Positions 62,285 to 64,000 of a DNA stretch of 64,000 nt are shown in pieces. The position numbers and the translations under genes were made by a program. Source of the stretch: Bacteroidaceae bacterium (GTDB lineage: Bacteria; Bacteroidota; Bacteroidia; Bacteroidales; Bacteroidaceae); contig JAFXVN010000027.1 of NCBI GenBank assembly GCA_017524545.1, positions 1-64,000 on the forward strand. Direction: 5' to 3'. The notes beneath the pieces were generated by a model. It was not told where the DNA came from, ran no database searches, and worked only from the letters and a program-made list of their open reading frames with translations. Each line of letters starts with the position of its first letter. The stretch's first letter is position 1.

Positions 62285-62321
62285 AACCGCTTCGTCCGTG
62301 AAGGATGGGGCGGTTTTTTTG
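62285..62321 (+). terminator. terminator of the ribosomal cluster
   Basis: AACCGC...GCGGTT with an inner TTCGTCC/GGATGGG pairing, then seven T. Confidence 0.8.
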
Positions 62322-62459
62322 TTTATGTCTCACAAATCAAAAGAGGTGGATGAGGCATGGAGGCGCTAACACATGCAAGCTCTGGCAGCTCTGAGGTGAC
62401 TTTCCTTCGGAAATATGAAGAAAAACATATTTTCCCTTTGTTTTTCGCTTACTTATTCG

Positions 62460-62467
62460 TATCTTTG
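62460..62467 (+). promoter_or_regulatory. -7 box for the GH92 gene
   Basis: TATCTTTG, 107 nt before ATG 62575. Confidence 0.55.
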
Positions 62468-62574
62468 CCAACAAATTTGCAATTAAGCGACTACTCGTAA
62501 TTGTCTTTTGACAATGAACACCGTTATGACGGATGATGCAGACAATGGAACTGTTACTTAAAAGAAAAGATACA

Positions 62575-64000
62575 ATGAAAAGTAAATTCCTTCTTCTCGG
62601 CCTTTTGTTCGCTGCTACGGCGCAGGCCGAAAATCTGGCAAAGTATGTGAACCCCGTAATTGGCACGGGCGACCACGGGCATGTCTTCGTGGGTGCCAGT
62701 GTGCCTTTTGGCATGGTGAATGCCGGCCCCACGCAGATTGAGACCGGTTGGGACTGGTGCTCGGGCTACCACGAGAGCGGCAAGAAAATTATCGGCTTTG
62801 CCCAGATGCACCTCAGCGGCACTGGTTGCGGCGACTTGGGCGACATCGGCCTGATGCCTGCATACGGTGATTTGGAGCTTACGCGCGAGGGCATCGCCAG
62901 CGAGTACAGCCACGAGTCGGAGGTCATCGTGCCAGGCTACTACCGCGTCCTGCTGGACCGCTTCGGCATCATGGCCGAGGTGACAGCTACGGAGCGCACA
63001 GCCCTCTACCGCTTCGGCTTCCCCAAGGGCAGCAACAATGCCCGCATCATCATCGACTTGGAGAACACCATCGGCGACCAGGCACGCGACACGCGCGTTG
63101 TGCCTCTCGACGACTACACGCTGGTTGGCTATCGCCGCAGCCACGGCTGGGCCAACGACCAGATTGTGTATTTCTGCATGAAGTTCAGCAAGCCCATGCA
63201 TTACTGGCTGAGCGAAGGCCTCAATGCCAAGTACGGTCAGGCCACTTTCGAGGTTGACCCGGGCGACCAGGTGATGGTGAAGGTGGCACTCTCGCCCACC
63301 AGCGAGGCCAATGCCATGCTCAACCTGAATGCCGAGCTGGGCAATGGATGGGACTTCGATGCCGTGGCCGATGCCGCTTCCGAGGCTTGGAACCAGCAGC
63401 TCTCGCGCATCCAAGCAACCTTCCGCACCGAGCGCGAGCGCACCATCTTCTATACCGCCATGTACCACTACATGGTGGCTCCCCAACTGTGGAGCGATGT
63501 GACGGGCGACTACATGGGTGCCGACTTCAAGGTGCACCGTGGCGCGGACTATAACACGCTCACCACATGGAGCCTCTGGGACACCTACCGTGCCGCTCAT
63601 CCTCTGGCCACCATCATCATGCCCGACCGTATGCGCGACTATGCCAAGACGATGCTTGCCATCTACCGCGAATGGGGCGAGCTGCCCGTATGGCATCTTG
63701 TGAGCAACGACACCTACTGCATGGTGGGTGAGCCCGCCGTGCCTGTTCTGGCAGACATCATCCTGAAGGGTGAGGCCGCAGACATCGACATCGACGAGGC
63801 TTACGAGGCCGTCTGTGCCAGCATGTTGCCTACAGAATTTGCCAAAACACGCCGTGTGCCTCTGCGCGGCAAGGACTATCTGGCAGAGCTTGGCTACCTG
63901 CCCTACGACGGCCGCGAGAGCGAGGTTGTGGGCAAGAGCATGGAGTACTACATTGCTGCCTGGGCAGCCGCACAGTTGGCAGGCCGCCTCGGTCACAAGG
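62575..64000 (+). CDS. GH92 alpha-1,2-mannosidase, truncated by the window edge
   Basis: 475 codons from ATG 62575 without a stop; the gene continues beyond 64000. A full GH92 has about 750 aa. Signal peptide MKSKFLLLGLLFAATAQA, then YVNPVIGTGDHGHVFVGASV, GFAQMHLSGTGCGDLGDI and MYHYMVAPQLWSDVTGDYMG with TLTTWSLWDTYRAAHPL, typical of the N-terminal beta-sandwich and the start of the (alpha/alpha)6 barrel. GH92 enzymes are calcium-dependent exo-mannosidases acting on N-glycans or yeast mannan. The catalytic Asp pair lies beyond the edge. Confidence 0.95.
   Translation, partial: MKSKFLLLGLLFAATAQAENLAKYVNPVIGTGDHGHVFVGASVPFGMVNAGPTQIETGWDWCSGYHESGKKIIGFAQMHLSGTGCGDLGDIGLMPAYGDLELTREGIASEYSHESEVIVPGYYRVLLDRFGIMAEVTATERTALYRFGFPKGSNNARIIIDLENTIGDQARDTRVVPLDDYTLVGYRRSHGWANDQIVYFCMKFSKPMHYWLSEGLNAKYGQATFEVDPGDQVMVKVALSPTSEANAMLNLNAELGNGWDFDAVADAASEAWNQQLSRIQATFRTERERTIFYTAMYHYMVAPQLWSDVTGDYMGADFKVHRGADYNTLTTWSLWDTYRAAHPLATIIMPDRMRDYAKTMLAIYREWGELPVWHLVSNDTYCMVGEPAVPVLADIILKGEAADIDIDEAYEAVCASMLPTEFAKTRRVPLRGKDYLAELGYLPYDGRESEVVGKSMEYYIAAWAAAQLAGRLGHK

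Larger units (their letters stand above)
62253..62574. other. 322-bp intergenic stretch after rplQ
   Basis: Holds the rplQ terminator (62285-62321) and the -7 box for the GH92 gene (62460-62467). No gene, strong hairpin or heptad array was seen in the rest. Confidence 0.7.

Noticed and set aside
62554-63996. 480-aa open frame on the minus strand at the right edge
   Set aside because: Antisense of the GH92 gene, whose plus-strand frame has a signal peptide and family motifs.

Overview
The window looks like a chromosome segment of a Bacteroidales bacterium, most likely a Prevotella-like gut or oral species. Evidence: many genes are preceded by a TAnnTTTG promoter box (Bacteroidetes -7 element) and almost none by a Shine-Dalgarno sequence; secreted proteins end in tails of the type IYDLSGRR...GKKVL; tuf is absent between fusA and rpsJ; DUF4924, DUF4369, DUF4160 and HU-LysM proteins are present. 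The genus is an inference. No rRNA, CRISPR array, phage or complete insertion sequence was seen.

Layout. 1-1850: a small accessory patch with a DUF4160/DUF2442 pair, a YoeB-type toxin-antitoxin pair and a broken small gene, separated by repeats. 1976-4817 (minus): LysE-type exporter, DUF4924 protein and prfC. 4978-10855: ROK sugar kinase, two secreted proteins, gapA with a tiny lipoprotein ORF upstream, and mscL. 11013-17395: GH76 enzyme, tRNA-Cys, O-acetylhomoserine sulfhydrylase, DUF4369 lipoprotein, acyltransferase and a VWA lipoprotein. 17872-34622: GH98 enzyme, receiver-like/ATP-grasp protein, degenerate YhcG nuclease, AGCS symporter, ftsY, rimO, two HU proteins (one fused to a membrane segment and LysM), short ComEC, esterase, and an SGNH hydrolase with a small peptide gene. 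34690-41885: a giant sialidase, a RAYT-type transposase with its REP palindromes and a CAT-like acyltransferase. 42020-44071: DsbD. 44281-62252: the str-S10-spc-alpha ribosomal block from rpsL to rplQ, including secY, map, infA and rpoA. 62575 to the right edge: an open GH92 alpha-mannosidase gene.

The extracellular enzymes (GH76, GH98, sialidase, SGNH esterase, GH92) fit scavenging of host or yeast glycans; ROK kinase and GAPDH would feed released sugars into glycolysis.

The most unusual property is the repeat landscape. (1) Short tandem repeats of about 7 nt, with a different word at each locus, sit directly before start codons; several of the genes behind them begin with GTG or TTG. (2) Long near-perfect hairpins are built of 9-nt words, mostly between convergent genes. 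(3) G/C palindromes of the CTCCCC...GGGGAG kind and A/T repeats lie in frame inside coding sequences. In three secreted enzymes they occupy the same place, the linker just before the C-terminal tail. (4) REP palindromes surround, and have apparently entered, the RAYT gene.
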